Shown piece by piece: positions 4,919 through 13,414 of a DNA stretch of 28,424 bases. The stretch is from a virus. Below the pieces are notes generated by a model. It was not told the origin of the DNA, made no database searches, and worked only from the letters and a program-made list of their open reading frames with translations. The position numbers were made by a program, and so were the translations under genes. The first letter of the stretch is position 1, and the number at the start of each line of letters is the position of its first letter. The stretch lies in IMG/VR virus record IMGVR_UViG_3300044712_000564, positions 1-28,424 of that record; one strand, given 5' to 3'.

Positions 4919-5332
4919 TCATGGCGTGGAATCCTTCGGCACGAGCGTCACCGGCTTGAGGATGTCCAGAAGCGGGGCCTTTGCCTTGACGGCCTCGGCG
5001 GTGGCTACGGAACCTACAGCCGCCACCAGGGCGGTATTCAGGGCCGGTCGGGTGTACTTGGTCCAGGCGGTTAGCGCCTTGACGCATGGCTCCACGCACG
5101 CGCCGTAAGCAGGCGTGCCGGGCCCGTGGGCCTCGAGGCATCCGACCCGCTTGACCTGGCAGGCATCGGCCAGGGCCTGCTCAGTGGTCGCAGCCGTGGC
5201 GCGCGCCGTGGCGATCCCACGGTATGCGGTCAGGTAGGGCGACGGACACCCCGCATGCAACACGGCCAGGAGCGCCAGCCCCAGGAGTCCGAGTAGCCCC
5301 ACGGCCAGGCGTCGCTTTTCGTCGCGGCTCAT
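4919..5332 (-). CDS. Exported or lipoprotein-like small protein, lysis region
   Basis: 137 aa; the ATG at 5332 overlaps the holin-like gene's stop (ATGA). Basic residues (RDEKRR) precede a Leu-rich hydrophobic segment (residues 9-26) ending LLAVLHAGC, with Cys29 in a loosely lipobox-like site (the -3 residue is His rather than Leu). The mature part has Cys-containing stretches (ADACQVKRVGCLEA, ACVEPC) suggesting exported disulfides. Helical Ala-rich segments follow. An outer-membrane spanin-type lipoprotein is one possibility; a signal-anchored protein is another. The longer upstream frame is a shadow of the esterase gene. Confidence 0.55.
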   Translation of the reverse strand: MSRDEKRRLAVGLLGLLGLALLAVLHAGCPSPYLTAYRGIATARATAATTEQALADACQVKRVGCLEAHGPGTPAYGACVEPCVKALTAWTKYTRPALNTALVAAVGSVATAEAVKAKAPLLDILKPVTLVPKDSTP

Positions 5333-5541
5333 GGCTTCACCGTGGGCCCAGCGGGCGGGTCGGCCGGCTTGTCCGGCAGAGGTCCGAACAGCCCCGCCCG
5401 GAGCGAGCCAGCGACAGCCGCGAGCACGGCGCCAGCGATGACCATCCACTTCGGCGCGGTGGCGCCCGCGGCGACAGCCGATGCCAGCGCGACCTGAAGG
5501 AGCGAGAGGATCCCGACGATGATCTGAAGGATGTTTCCCAT
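5329..5541 (-). CDS. Holin-like protein with two membrane helices (70 aa)
   Basis: The ATG at 5541 follows AGGAGG with good spacing, just after the esterase stop. Two membrane segments are seen, residues 4-24 (ILQIIVGILSLLQVALASAVA) and 31-49, separated by a short turn containing APKW. The Pro-rich polar tail ends VKP. Length, two-helix topology and the downstream neighbourhood (lysin and small membrane proteins) fit a holin, which makes membrane lesions at the end of infection. No family-specific motif is visible, so the assignment rests on topology and context. Confidence 0.6.
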   Translation of the reverse strand: MGNILQIIVGILSLLQVALASAVAAGATAPKWMVIAGAVLAAVAGSLRAGLFGPLPDKPADPPAGPTVKP

Positions 5542-5550
5542 GATGGCCTC

Positions 5551-8013
5551 CTACGGCGTGATCGCCGCGCCGATGGCGTTTCCGAGTTGAGGGAGACCGA
5601 CGAGGCCGGTGTAGTGCCCCGCGGCCCCACCGGTCCCGCAGTCGAACGAGTCGGTGTCGATCACGGTGCAGTCCGCGCCGCCGTAGGCCGACGCATCGCA
5701 CGAATTCTGCGCCGCGATGACGCGCCCGTAGTAGGTCCCGCCCGCGTAGGCGATGCACACGCGCGGCACGATGAGCTGATCGATCTGGTGCCCGATGTCC
5801 GCCGACAGGTGCGTGATGAAGCGGTCGAGCCCGGCCGCGTAGTCCGCACTCGGGACGTCCATGCCGGTGTCGGCCTCGCCCTGGATCCACACCATGATCA
5901 CGGAGCGCGGAACCTGCCCACGGGTCACGGCCGCGTAGTCCGCGACGAGGTAGCTGTACTGGTACATCGCGGTGGTGTCCCCGGTGACCGCCCGGCGGCC
6001 GGCGTCGTCCGTGTAATACCAGGCGTAGTAGAGCGACCTGCCAGAGATGGCCCGCTTGATGATCACCGCCGGTTGCGTCGGGTGCGCGGTGGCGAAGGTG
6101 TGCGCCCACCACGGCTCCGAGCCGAAGTAGGTTCGCACGCCGAAGTTCCCGCCGCGCACAAGGGCGGCCTGCGCCTGTGCGATCCAGTAATCCCAGTGGT
6201 CAGGCAGCGGCAGGTGCGTGGCGTCGAGTTGCGTGGCGGTAACGCCGATGCCTTCCGCGTTGCTCTGCCCGGCCAGGAAGATCACGTCGCTCCCGATGCG
6301 ACTCGCGGACCCCTCGATCTTGAGGCTGGACAGATCCCCCAGGCACTCGGCCCCGAGCTGCCCGGTGATCGCCACCGTGGGCCCGAGGTCGACGCACGCT
6401 GCATCCCCGGTGATGGTGGCAGTATCGCTGTGCTGCCAGTATCGGCCGTCGATGTTGTTGATCTCGATCCGTTGTGCCTGCCCGGCGTAGACGAGATTCT
6501 TCGTGGGGATCACGCTGCGCCCAGCTACCTCGGTGACCGTGGGCATCCAAACCGATGCGTTCGAACCGCTGAACGTGATGTTCACTGCACCTGCTCCGGT
6601 GGCCTTCCATGGCTGGATTTCAGTCACGGCCGGATGCCCGGTGTAAACTTCCGTCCACGCGCTGCCCAGGGTAGTGCTGTCAATCGTCCAGTGTCCCTCA
6701 CCTCCGACATGGGATGCGTCGAGCACGCCGGCCGCGGACATCTTCACCCACAGGCGCGGATGGAGTGCGGCCGAGGCCGTGTAGCTCGTGCCGGCGACCT
6801 TGACTGTCCCGCCCCCCATGGTGATTGCTCCGGCGTCCATGAGTCCGGTCGGACTGGCGGCGAGCGCGATAGTGGCCGTGGTGCAGGTCCAGCCGGTGCC
6901 GCAGATGGGGGCGCCCGAGTAGAGGATCCGGTTCGTGCGGCCAGATTCCATCGTCCATCGGTAGTCCGTCCCGGTCCAGCGGTACGCGGGGCGTCCAGCC
7001 GCCACACACGAGGCCCGCCCCACTCCGGCTGGGTAGCACCGGGCCTGCCCGTATCCTGCCGTGTCGTGGATGCGGTAAACGTCCGCGCTCGCGGCGTGGG
7101 TCCAGTCCACGACCTGCCCGAGCGAGCCGCAAAGGGCCTTGTGATCCGCAAGCGTGGCCGTGGTGTAGTCCACTCGCAATCGCGCGATCGGCCCCGACTG
7201 CGCCCGGCCGATCGTTATCGTACCAGACGAGGCGTAGTCACCAACCCCAGTCATGTCGTGCGAGGCCGGAGTCACGTCGGTCCCGTTGCACCACGCCTTC
7301 GACCCCTCGGCCGCGGTGGTGTCCACGCTCAGGGTGCAGCACCGAAAACCAGAGCCAGCCAACGATGGGTCGGCATACGGGTTCGGCTGCAGCGTCTTGG
7401 TCGCGCTGGCTCCGGTGATGGTGATCCCCAGGACATTAGACGCGCTCGCGGTGATCGACCAGTTTCGCGCAGGAGAAGATCCCAGCCACACCACTTGTCC
7501 GGAGTAGGGCACCGTCTGTGAGGCGGCGTACACGATCGTCACGGATATCTTGGGGTTGTTCGGAATCGACGCGCTCGTCTTCTGGTAGAAGTCGGACGTT
7601 GCAATTCCCTGCGCTGCAAGCTCAGAGGTCCAATCGACCCACCCCGTGGAATCGGCGACGGGGATTCCTGTCACCAGGCCGATTCGCGGCGATCCGCTTG
7701 TGGCAAGGTCCCATTTCGTCGCGTCGGCCGTCTGGTCGGCCACGGTCCCCGACCCGCCGAACTGCCAGCAGTGGTCGGGCGTGCCGAGCGCGCCCATCGA
7801 CCCGCAGAACTGCCCCGCGGCCGTACCCCGGGCCGGGAGGCGGCCGAAGTCGCGCGCCGCGATCAGCTCAAGGCGGAGGGTGAGAGCCGCGGACACAGGC
7901 CGATGCGGGATCAGCGAGGGCGGCCCGCCGAGGATAAGCACCATGGCCACGGTGATGGCCATCACGCCACCCGAAACCGCGCCCCACAAGGTCTGCTTGC
8001 GCTTAAGGTCCAT
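5551..8013 (-). CDS. Tail adhesin with C-terminal SGNH/sialate-O-acetylesterase domain
   Basis: 820 aa, ATG at 8013 right after the fibre gene. The N-terminus has a membrane-like segment at residues 8-30 (GAVSGGVMAITVAMVLILGG), unusual for a tail protein. Residues 75-300 are strand-rich and lectin-like (NNPKISVTIVYAAS, FRCCTLSVDTTA, GTITIGRAQSGPIARLRVDY). About 345-535 is another carbohydrate-binding-like region beginning with ESGRTNRILYSG. Residues 577-820 are an SGNH hydrolase of the SASA type: FLAGQSNAEG (nucleophile Ser584), IKRAISGRSL, VWIQGEAD, and a late GHY (His800) followed by LGNAIG. Such enzymes remove acyl groups from surface sugars, which fits receptor modification during adsorption. 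Domain borders other than the esterase are approximate. Confidence 0.75.
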   Translation of the reverse strand: MDLKRKQTLWGAVSGGVMAITVAMVLILGGPPSLIPHRPVSAALTLRLELIAARDFGRLPARGTAAGQFCGSMGALGTPDHCWQFGGSGTVADQTADATKWDLATSGSPRIGLVTGIPVADSTGWVDWTSELAAQGIATSDFYQKTSASIPNNPKISVTIVYAASQTVPYSGQVVWLGSSPARNWSITASASNVLGITITGASATKTLQPNPYADPSLAGSGFRCCTLSVDTTAAEGSKAWCNGTDVTPASHDMTGVGDYASSGTITIGRAQSGPIARLRVDYTTATLADHKALCGSLGQVVDWTHAASADVYRIHDTAGYGQARCYPAGVGRASCVAAGRPAYRWTGTDYRWTMESGRTNRILYSGAPICGTGWTCTTATIALAASPTGLMDAGAITMGGGTVKVAGTSYTASAALHPRLWVKMSAAGVLDASHVGGEGHWTIDSTTLGSAWTEVYTGHPAVTEIQPWKATGAGAVNITFSGSNASVWMPTVTEVAGRSVIPTKNLVYAGQAQRIEINNIDGRYWQHSDTATITGDAACVDLGPTVAITGQLGAECLGDLSSLKIEGSASRIGSDVIFLAGQSNAEGIGVTATQLDATHLPLPDHWDYWIAQAQAALVRGGNFGVRTYFGSEPWWAHTFATAHPTQPAVIIKRAISGRSLYYAWYYTDDAGRRAVTGDTTAMYQYSYLVADYAAVTRGQVPRSVIMVWIQGEADTGMDVPSADYAAGLDRFITHLSADIGHQIDQLIVPRVCIAYAGGTYYGRVIAAQNSCDASAYGGADCTVIDTDSFDCGTGGAAGHYTGLVGLPQLGNAIGAAITP

Positions 8014-8015
8014 GG

Positions 8016-10184
8016 TTACGCCGTGATCGTCATGCGGGCAGCGCTGGGCGTCCCAGTACTCGCGGTGGTCTGCCAGTAGACGCGGGTGGCGCCCTTGGGC
8101 CAGGTGACCTCAGCGATCCCGCCGAGGGCCTGCGTCGTGTCCGCGGCGATGGCGGCCGGGTTACCGAAGGTGAGCGCCCGGATCGGGTACCAGGCGGCCG
8201 TGGTCGCCAGTGCGTTCCAGTACCAGAGGGTGCCGGTCACGGTCCCGCTCGCGGCGGCCGTGATGGTGCAGGCCAGGGCGATCAGTTCCTTGGCGCCCTG
8301 GCTCGGCAGCGGGAAGCCGTCCGCAACCGTGCTCGGAGCTGAGGCCGCGTCTTTGCACGACGCATCGTTGACCAGCGCGGCGGCCACGTCGCGGGACAGG
8401 GAGACGGATCCGCTTACGGGCTGCGTCCCCGGTCGCATGTTCTCCTGAGCTGCGTCCGCTCCGGTCATGAGCTGGACGTAGATCGAACCACTGCCGAGCG
8501 CCTTCGCTTCGAGGTGGCCGATCGCCCCGTCGAACGGATGGCCGGTCCCGGGCTCGATCACCACGTCCGCGGTCGTACCCTCCTCGGGGTCGGTCCCCGT
8601 GACGGCCGCGAGCGGGTTAGTCACGGACACCAGGCCCACGATGTTCGGGCTCGGGTCGGTGATCGTGTTGGCCAGCGCGGCGTCTGCGCCCACCACGGCC
8701 CGGGTGACGTTGATCGAGCCGGTGTACGCAGCCGCCACTCCCGGGGTCGCTGGCGCGGCGTTGCTCACCGTGACGCCCACCTCGAGGTCCTCGGGATGGA
8801 CGAACGTGTTGAGCGTAGTGCCGAGCGCAGCAACGTCTCCCAGGGTCTGACACGTCACGCCCACAGTGGTCGAGGGCGTCGTGGTCAGGCCGGGCACCGC
8901 GTCCCCTGGGTTGCTCACCGCGGACACCCCAGTCACCGGGGTCGGCAGCGTGTCGAGCGTGCCGGCGGCCGCGGTGATGGCCCCGCGCACCTCGCAGGTA
9001 CAGGCGAGGTCCACCGAGGCGACGATCGGCAGGCCGGCGACGGCCGCGCCAGGGTTCGTGACGCTCGACCACCCGGCCACGGCGTCCACGATCGTGTCGA
9101 TGGCACCCGGAGCCGCAGCGGTGGCGCCACGAGCGGCACAGGTGCAGGTCCGGCTGATCGTCGGGGTCGAGGTGACGCCCACCGTCGCGGCGGCCTCCTG
9201 TTCGACCCCAGTCCATCCGGCGACCGCGTCATGGATCGTGTTGAGCCAGCCGGCGGCGGCGGTTTGTGCCCCGATGGTGGTACAGGTCACGGCCGCGTCG
9301 CAAAAGCCCTCGGCCGGGATCGTGGTCTCGCTGTCAAGGGCCCAGTAGACCGAAGCCGCGGCGTGCTTGACGCGCTTCCCGGCTGCGATCACGGTGCCGG
9401 GAGTGCCCACCACCTCAACGACCGCGGTGGAGTAGGTGGCAGCCGGGGCCACGGCCTCTGCGTCGATGGTCCAGTTTCCAGCCACGGCCGCAACCTTGAC
9501 CGCGGCGCCAGCGGGCACGGTGACGACCCCGGCGCTCGTGTCGAACCCGAGGGTCAGAACGGCCGTGCTCTGCGTGGCCCGCGCGGTCGAGCTCTCGGCG
9601 TCCGTGGCCCACAGGGTCGCCACTGCAGCCTTCTTGACGTGTGTCCCGGCCGGGATGACCACCGCCTGAGCGTCGTTGTCGATGGTGAACCGCTCCGTGA
9701 CCGTGCCGAACGTGGCCTGCGGGAGCGTCTTGGCCGAGTCGGTCTCCCAGAAGGGACCGGTAATATGTTCGCCCGTCTTGCAGATGAGCGTACCCTTGGC
9801 GAAGTGAGCGGATGCCGTGGTCGTGTCCGTGGACGCCAGGGTCACGGTTGCGACAGAAGCCGTCGCGGCGGCCTTCGTCGTGGTCGCATCCGCTGTCCAG
9901 GTGCGATCGAGCGTGTCCTGGAACGCGTGGCCGGTGGGGATCACCACCTCGCCCGCCGTGGTGTCGATGACGTAGTCCAGGGCCGCCGTCGATTTCGTGC
10001 CGGTCCCCGGGGTCTGCCCGGCGGCCTCGGGGTTGTCCTTGCTGGACTCCCTGAGCGCCACGTTGTCCGTGTTCGTAACCGGGTTCCACACGAGTGCCTT
10101 GCCCGCGAGCTTGCGCCCGGCGCCGTCCACGAGCGGGATCTCGGTCGAGGCAGAGTTACTGATCAGATGCGGCTTGACGGCCAT
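8016..10184 (-). CDS. Repeat-built tail fibre or adhesin with gpJ-like modules
   Basis: 722 aa, ATG at 10184 after GAGGTAA. Residues 1-65 are a head domain (SNSASTEIPLVDGAG). Residues 66-298 are about five degenerate repeats of 45 residues with the theme V-I-P-A-G-x-x-V-K-x-A-A, W-x-x-D-A-E and Y-S-T-A-V. Residues 299-537 are five repeats of about 48 residues with the theme G-A-x-x-A-A-x-G-x-L-x-T-I, then V-A-G-W-x-S-V-T-N-P. A C-terminal domain (540-722) is strand-rich with LWYWNALATTAAWYPIRALTFG. The junction of the two repeat types (residues 249-336) closely matches the core of this phage's gpJ. This suggests a long beta-rod fibre built by duplicating baseplate modules. Confidence 0.7.
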   Translation of the reverse strand: MAVKPHLISNSASTEIPLVDGAGRKLAGKALVWNPVTNTDNVALRESSKDNPEAAGQTPGTGTKSTAALDYVIDTTAGEVVIPTGHAFQDTLDRTWTADATTTKAAATASVATVTLASTDTTTASAHFAKGTLICKTGEHITGPFWETDSAKTLPQATFGTVTERFTIDNDAQAVVIPAGTHVKKAAVATLWATDAESSTARATQSTAVLTLGFDTSAGVVTVPAGAAVKVAAVAGNWTIDAEAVAPAATYSTAVVEVVGTPGTVIAAGKRVKHAAASVYWALDSETTIPAEGFCDAAVTCTTIGAQTAAAGWLNTIHDAVAGWTGVEQEAAATVGVTSTPTISRTCTCAARGATAAAPGAIDTIVDAVAGWSSVTNPGAAVAGLPIVASVDLACTCEVRGAITAAAGTLDTLPTPVTGVSAVSNPGDAVPGLTTTPSTTVGVTCQTLGDVAALGTTLNTFVHPEDLEVGVTVSNAAPATPGVAAAYTGSINVTRAVVGADAALANTITDPSPNIVGLVSVTNPLAAVTGTDPEEGTTADVVIEPGTGHPFDGAIGHLEAKALGSGSIYVQLMTGADAAQENMRPGTQPVSGSVSLSRDVAAALVNDASCKDAASAPSTVADGFPLPSQGAKELIALACTITAAASGTVTGTLWYWNALATTAAWYPIRALTFGNPAAIAADTTQALGGIAEVTWPKGATRVYWQTTASTGTPSAARMTITA
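8574..9989 (-). repeat. Two tandem blocks of coding repeats in the 722-aa protein
   Basis: About five units of 45 codons (9291-9989) followed by five units of 48 codons (8574-9290). Units have diverged at protein level, so the duplications are not recent. Confidence 0.65.
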
Positions 10185-10188
10185 TGCG

Positions 10189-11559
10189 TTACCTCACAGG
10201 CTGCGCCAGGCGCCCGGGGAGGGGGCCTCGGTTGACATCGGTCCCGGAGGCGCGCCGGTACAGGCGAGGCTCACGGTACAGGTTGACTCCCACCAGGTCG
10301 GTCCCATCGAAGTACCAGAGCAGCCCGCCGTCGAGAGACGAGTGGGCGATCGCGCCGGGCAGGACCCCGGAGTCACCAGCGACTGCCACGACCGGCTCTC
10401 CGCCGTCGATGGTGAACGCGCCCGCGGCGCCGGTGGACGACGCCATGAGGGCCATGAGCGAGTCATCAACGGAGAGAGCATGATCCAGGTCGCCCGGCAT
10501 GTGGCTGGACGAGATCAACTGTGCCCCGCCATCCCATCCGGGGTAGCTCGGGGACTGCCCCCAAATGAACACGTTTCGATAGTCCGTGCCAGCGGCGGGG
10601 TCCATGTGGAGCCCAGCCGTGTAGATGCGGCGCCCATCGGTAGCGACGGACAGCAGACCGTGATCGCTGGACGTGCTCCACGCGGCTGTGTCCACGGAGC
10701 ACAGCTCGGCAGCGGTGGCCAGGTCGACCACCTTGAGCACGGTGTATGCCGCGCCCGTGCCGTCGATGCCCACCATGACGGCCCAGGTGTCTCCGATGGC
10801 GCAAGCCTTGACCTCGTTCGATGCCCCGGTGGTGTAGTCTAGGGAGCCCACGAGCGCGCCGAACCCGGCACCGGTGTAGGGCCAGATCCTCATCGTGCTC
10901 TTGTTGTCGGTGGCGTTCCAGCCGATGGCCACGAGGTACCCACCGTTGCACGCGATGCCGCCGATCGGCGTGGCCCAGTCCCCGGTCAGCGTCTCCGTGT
11001 CGATGAGTGACCCGTCGAGCGCCGAGAACATCTCGATCTTCGTCGTGTATGGCCCGCCCCCGGAGGTCGAGGAGCAGAAGACGTACTCGCCGTCACAGCA
11101 GACCGACCCGGGAACGTCGTTGACGGTCTCGCTGTGCCACAGGACGGCCCCGGTGCTGGCGTGGTAGGCTCGGAGCGTGTCGACCCCGGCAGCGGCGTTG
11201 CCGATGAAGACCCGCCAGCCGTCGCAGCAGTAGCAGCGCGGGTCGGCCGAGGGTGTGATCGAGAGCATCTCGGAGCCCACAGCCTTCGGATCGTATACCT
11301 GGAAAAGGTCACCCGGGGAGGTGGCCTCGATACCCTCGGCCAGAGTGGCGAACCGGCGCACAGTGCAGCCCTGCAGCCAGTCGGCCACGCGCCCGAGCTC
11401 GCGCTGCGTCCAGTTCCAGGCGGCAGCGGCGGGCTTGTCGTTGGCCGCGTAGCCGTCGTCCTTCAGACTCTCATCGGGCTCCGTGATAGTCTCGGGGCTC
11501 CCGCCGTCGGCCCAGTGCAAGCCCTCGAGGTCGGGAATATCGCGCGGGTACTCGCTCAC
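10189..11559 (-). CDS. Beta-propeller-like tail protein
   Basis: 456 aa from a GTG at 11559 overlapping the previous stop (GTGA). Residues 10-65 have the N-terminal pattern common to tail-fibre base domains: ESLKDDGYAANDKPAAAAWNWTQRELGRVADWLQ in shortened form, meaning K-x-x-G-Y, then N-W then W. Residues 100-440 contain repeated strand motifs like those in PQQ/WD-type propellers. Examples are LRAYHASTGAVLWHSETV, IEMFSALDGSLIDTET, LKVVDLATAAELCSVDT and GRRIYTAGLHMD. Each pairs a strand ending D/S-x-x-T/D-G with a nearby G-x-Y-V/L strand. It is likely a receptor-binding or baseplate-decorating protein. A C-terminal RRASGTDVNRG segment is polar. The propeller call is by pattern, with moderate certainty. 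Confidence 0.6.
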   Translation of the reverse strand: MSEYPRDIPDLEGLHWADGGSPETITEPDESLKDDGYAANDKPAAAAWNWTQRELGRVADWLQGCTVRRFATLAEGIEATSPGDLFQVYDPKAVGSEMLSITPSADPRCYCCDGWRVFIGNAAAGVDTLRAYHASTGAVLWHSETVNDVPGSVCCDGEYVFCSSTSGGGPYTTKIEMFSALDGSLIDTETLTGDWATPIGGIACNGGYLVAIGWNATDNKSTMRIWPYTGAGFGALVGSLDYTTGASNEVKACAIGDTWAVMVGIDGTGAAYTVLKVVDLATAAELCSVDTAAWSTSSDHGLLSVATDGRRIYTAGLHMDPAAGTDYRNVFIWGQSPSYPGWDGGAQLISSSHMPGDLDHALSVDDSLMALMASSTGAAGAFTIDGGEPVVAVAGDSGVLPGAIAHSSLDGGLLWYFDGTDLVGVNLYREPRLYRRASGTDVNRGPLPGRLAQPVR

Positions 11560-12182
11560 TGATTCACCTGTGCAGCTAGGGCGCTAAGCCCTCCCTGGTC
11601 AAACCCGAGAGAGGTGGCCGTTGCGTCCTCGGAGAAGCCGAACCACCCCGCGGTGTCGCCCTCGGTCACCGTCCAGGACACGCCCACCGCGGCGGCCATT
11701 TCCAACGCGGTCTCTATGAGGGCGCGGCGGTCCGCGGTGGTGGGCGTGGCGAGGTCGTAGGACAGAACGAAGTGGGCCAAGCCAGCCTGACGGTAGGACA
11801 CCGAAACCGCCCCCGCCAGGCGCCTGACGATCTCTTGGATGGTGGACGCCTTGCCGTGCGACCCCAGGACCAGGATCCAGCAGAGCAGCATGGCGCGGTA
11901 ATCCGCGTCCGCGAGGCCGAGGCGACTGCATCCCAGACGTCGGCCCCACTGGTCGAGCTGGACGCCCACCGCGGTCGACAGGAGCCGCTCCGTGATCAGG
12001 TCATGGGCGATGGACTCGGCCTGCTGCACTTCTGCACAACAGATCCTGACCAGCTCCTCGAGCTCGCCGCAAACGTAGGTGCGGCCCCCGGTGAACGTCT
12101 GCAGCCGCTTGAACTGGGACAGGATGAGCGCGGCTCCGTCAGCCGGTACATCCGTTCGCTCCGTGATCACTCCGGCCGTCAA
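11556..12182 (-). CDS. Baseplate protein, DUF2612-like (tail protein I role)
   Basis: 208 aa. The start is the TTG at 12182 overlapping the gpJ stop, with an alternative GTG twelve bases later. Landmarks are LEELVRICCAEVQQAESIAHDLITERLLSTAVGVQLDQWGRRLGCSR in pieces, followed by YRAMLLCWILVLGSHGKASTIQEIVRRL. This is the helix-rich pattern of DUF2612 and gpI-type wedge proteins: a helix ending in LDxWGxxLG, then DxxYRxxL, then a K-A-x-x-x-I-Q-x-I helix. The C-terminus holds WFGFSEDATATSLGFDQGG. In contractile tails this protein joins gpJ to fibres, which fits its place between gpJ and the adhesin genes. Confidence 0.7.
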   Translation of the reverse strand: MTAGVITERTDVPADGAALILSQFKRLQTFTGGRTYVCGELEELVRICCAEVQQAESIAHDLITERLLSTAVGVQLDQWGRRLGCSRLGLADADYRAMLLCWILVLGSHGKASTIQEIVRRLAGAVSVSYRQAGLAHFVLSYDLATPTTADRRALIETALEMAAAVGVSWTVTEGDTAGWFGFSEDATATSLGFDQGGLSALAAQVNQ

Positions 12183-13408
12183 GTGGCGCTCACGTTAGCG
12201 GCGATCGTGGTGGCAACCTGCGTCGAGCCGATAACAATCGGGACCGTGTCTCCCCCACCCGGAGCGCCGCCGACCTTCACCCGCACCTCGAGGGCGCGGA
12301 TCCCCGGAATGCCCGGCACGCGCACGCCGGTGGTGGCGTCGACGTAGCCTGCGGTGCAGTACCCGGCGGCGGCCAGCGGAATCACGTCCTGCGCCACCCC
12401 AAGGGTGTTGCCGTAGGCAAGGATCGCGGCCTCGATCAGGTCGAGGCCATCGACCGGGAACGGCTCCGCGGCAGGGTCAACCGGCGTCGTGGTAACGATA
12501 GCAACCCAGTGCAGGACCTGCTCCGTGGCGAGCGAGAAACGGATCGTCTCGCTGTCGCCCTGCTCATCCGTGACCACCACTGCAGTCGTCCCGTCGCAGT
12601 AGATGCCCGCGGGCAGATGATCCCAGATCACGCCAGCGATGGCTTCCTCTTCGTCGCTCGACTGCGCCGGCCAAACGACCACCCGGAACGACTTCCCGGG
12701 GAGCCCATCGGAGTCCGTGACGAGCGCCCTGTTGGTCAACACCACGCACGCGTCCACGCTGTCCAGGGCCAGCACGTTGGCCCGGATGGCGGGCAGGGTG
12801 CAGCGGCCGTCGATGCTTCCGCTCGTGGCCATGCGGGCTCTGAGCGCGGCGTCCGTCTCTTCGTCCGAGCCGAGCACCGCGGCGGCGGGATTCGTGACAG
12901 CGGACCATCCGGCGACCGCGTCCACGATGGTGGTGCAGGCGCCGATCGCGGCTTCCTGCGGGCCGGTAACGGTGCAGGTCGCATCGGCCACAACGGTCGT
13001 CCCAGGTGCGATCGTGACGGCGTGGTCGATTGCGAAAACGGCGCCGTCGGCCACGCGCACGCGCTTGCCGGCCGCGATGACCGTGCTCGTGGTGCCGGTG
13101 CAGATCAGACCTACCGTGGAGTAGGTGGCTGGCTCGCGAGTCATCCCGCGGGCAGCGGCGATGCTGTCGAGCACCACGCCCTCGGCCGCCTCCGGGTCGG
13201 TGCAGTCGTAGGCTGACTGTACCGCTTCGTAAGTCAGGCCGATCTGCTGGGCCACTGGGGCCAGGATCTGACCGAGCGGGGTGTCACCGCCAACGGCCTC
13301 CTCTGGCCCGAACTGCGGAGACGACTGAACCGACTCGACGAGGTTGGCCAGCACATCCTCGGTCCGGAGGAGGGTCAACCCGGTGGCGTCGAGGACGGGC
13401 GTTAGCAT
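12179..13408 (-). CDS. Baseplate J-like protein (T4 gp47 type)
   Basis: 409 aa, ATG at 13408 with no ribosome binding site but with a promoter -10 exactly 6 nt upstream. Residues 1-95 are the helical N-terminus (GDTPLGQILAPVAQQIGLTYEAVQSAY, then LDSIAAARGMTREPATYS). Residues 95-186 are the beta module with VIAAGKRVRVADGAVFAID and TTIVDAVAGWSAVTNPAAAVLG. Then comes the family hallmark SDEETDAALRARMATSG (181-197). A C-terminal part includes DACVVLTNRALVTDSDGLPGKSFRVVVW. gpJ builds the baseplate wedge together with gp25-like and gpI-like proteins, which flank it here. The call is firm. Confidence 0.85.
   Translation of the reverse strand: MLTPVLDATGLTLLRTEDVLANLVESVQSSPQFGPEEAVGGDTPLGQILAPVAQQIGLTYEAVQSAYDCTDPEAAEGVVLDSIAAARGMTREPATYSTVGLICTGTTSTVIAAGKRVRVADGAVFAIDHAVTIAPGTTVVADATCTVTGPQEAAIGACTTIVDAVAGWSAVTNPAAAVLGSDEETDAALRARMATSGSIDGRCTLPAIRANVLALDSVDACVVLTNRALVTDSDGLPGKSFRVVVWPAQSSDEEEAIAGVIWDHLPAGIYCDGTTAVVVTDEQGDSETIRFSLATEQVLHWVAIVTTTPVDPAAEPFPVDGLDLIEAAILAYGNTLGVAQDVIPLAAAGYCTAGYVDATTGVRVPGIPGIRALEVRVKVGGAPGGGDTVPIVIGSTQVATTIAANVSAT
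12851..13126 (-). repeat. Beta module of gpJ shared with two other proteins
   Basis: Residues 95-186. The same succession (Y-S-T, V-I-A-A-G-K-R-V, T-I-x-D-A-V-A-G-W) occurs in the 722-aa fibre at residues 249-336, and a more diverged copy lies in the 264-aa protein. Confidence 0.6.
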
Positions 13409-13414
13409 GGGATC

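Noticed and set aside
5224-7521. Long plus-strand frame of 765 codons
   Set aside because: It lies opposite the esterase and holin-like genes. Its protein is a run of Arg, Gly, His, Asp and Val with no domain pattern, as expected for an antisense frame in GC-rich DNA.
8514-10235. Plus-strand frame of 573 codons
   Set aside because: Antisense to the 722-aa fibre; low-complexity Arg/Gly/His composition and no ribosome binding site.
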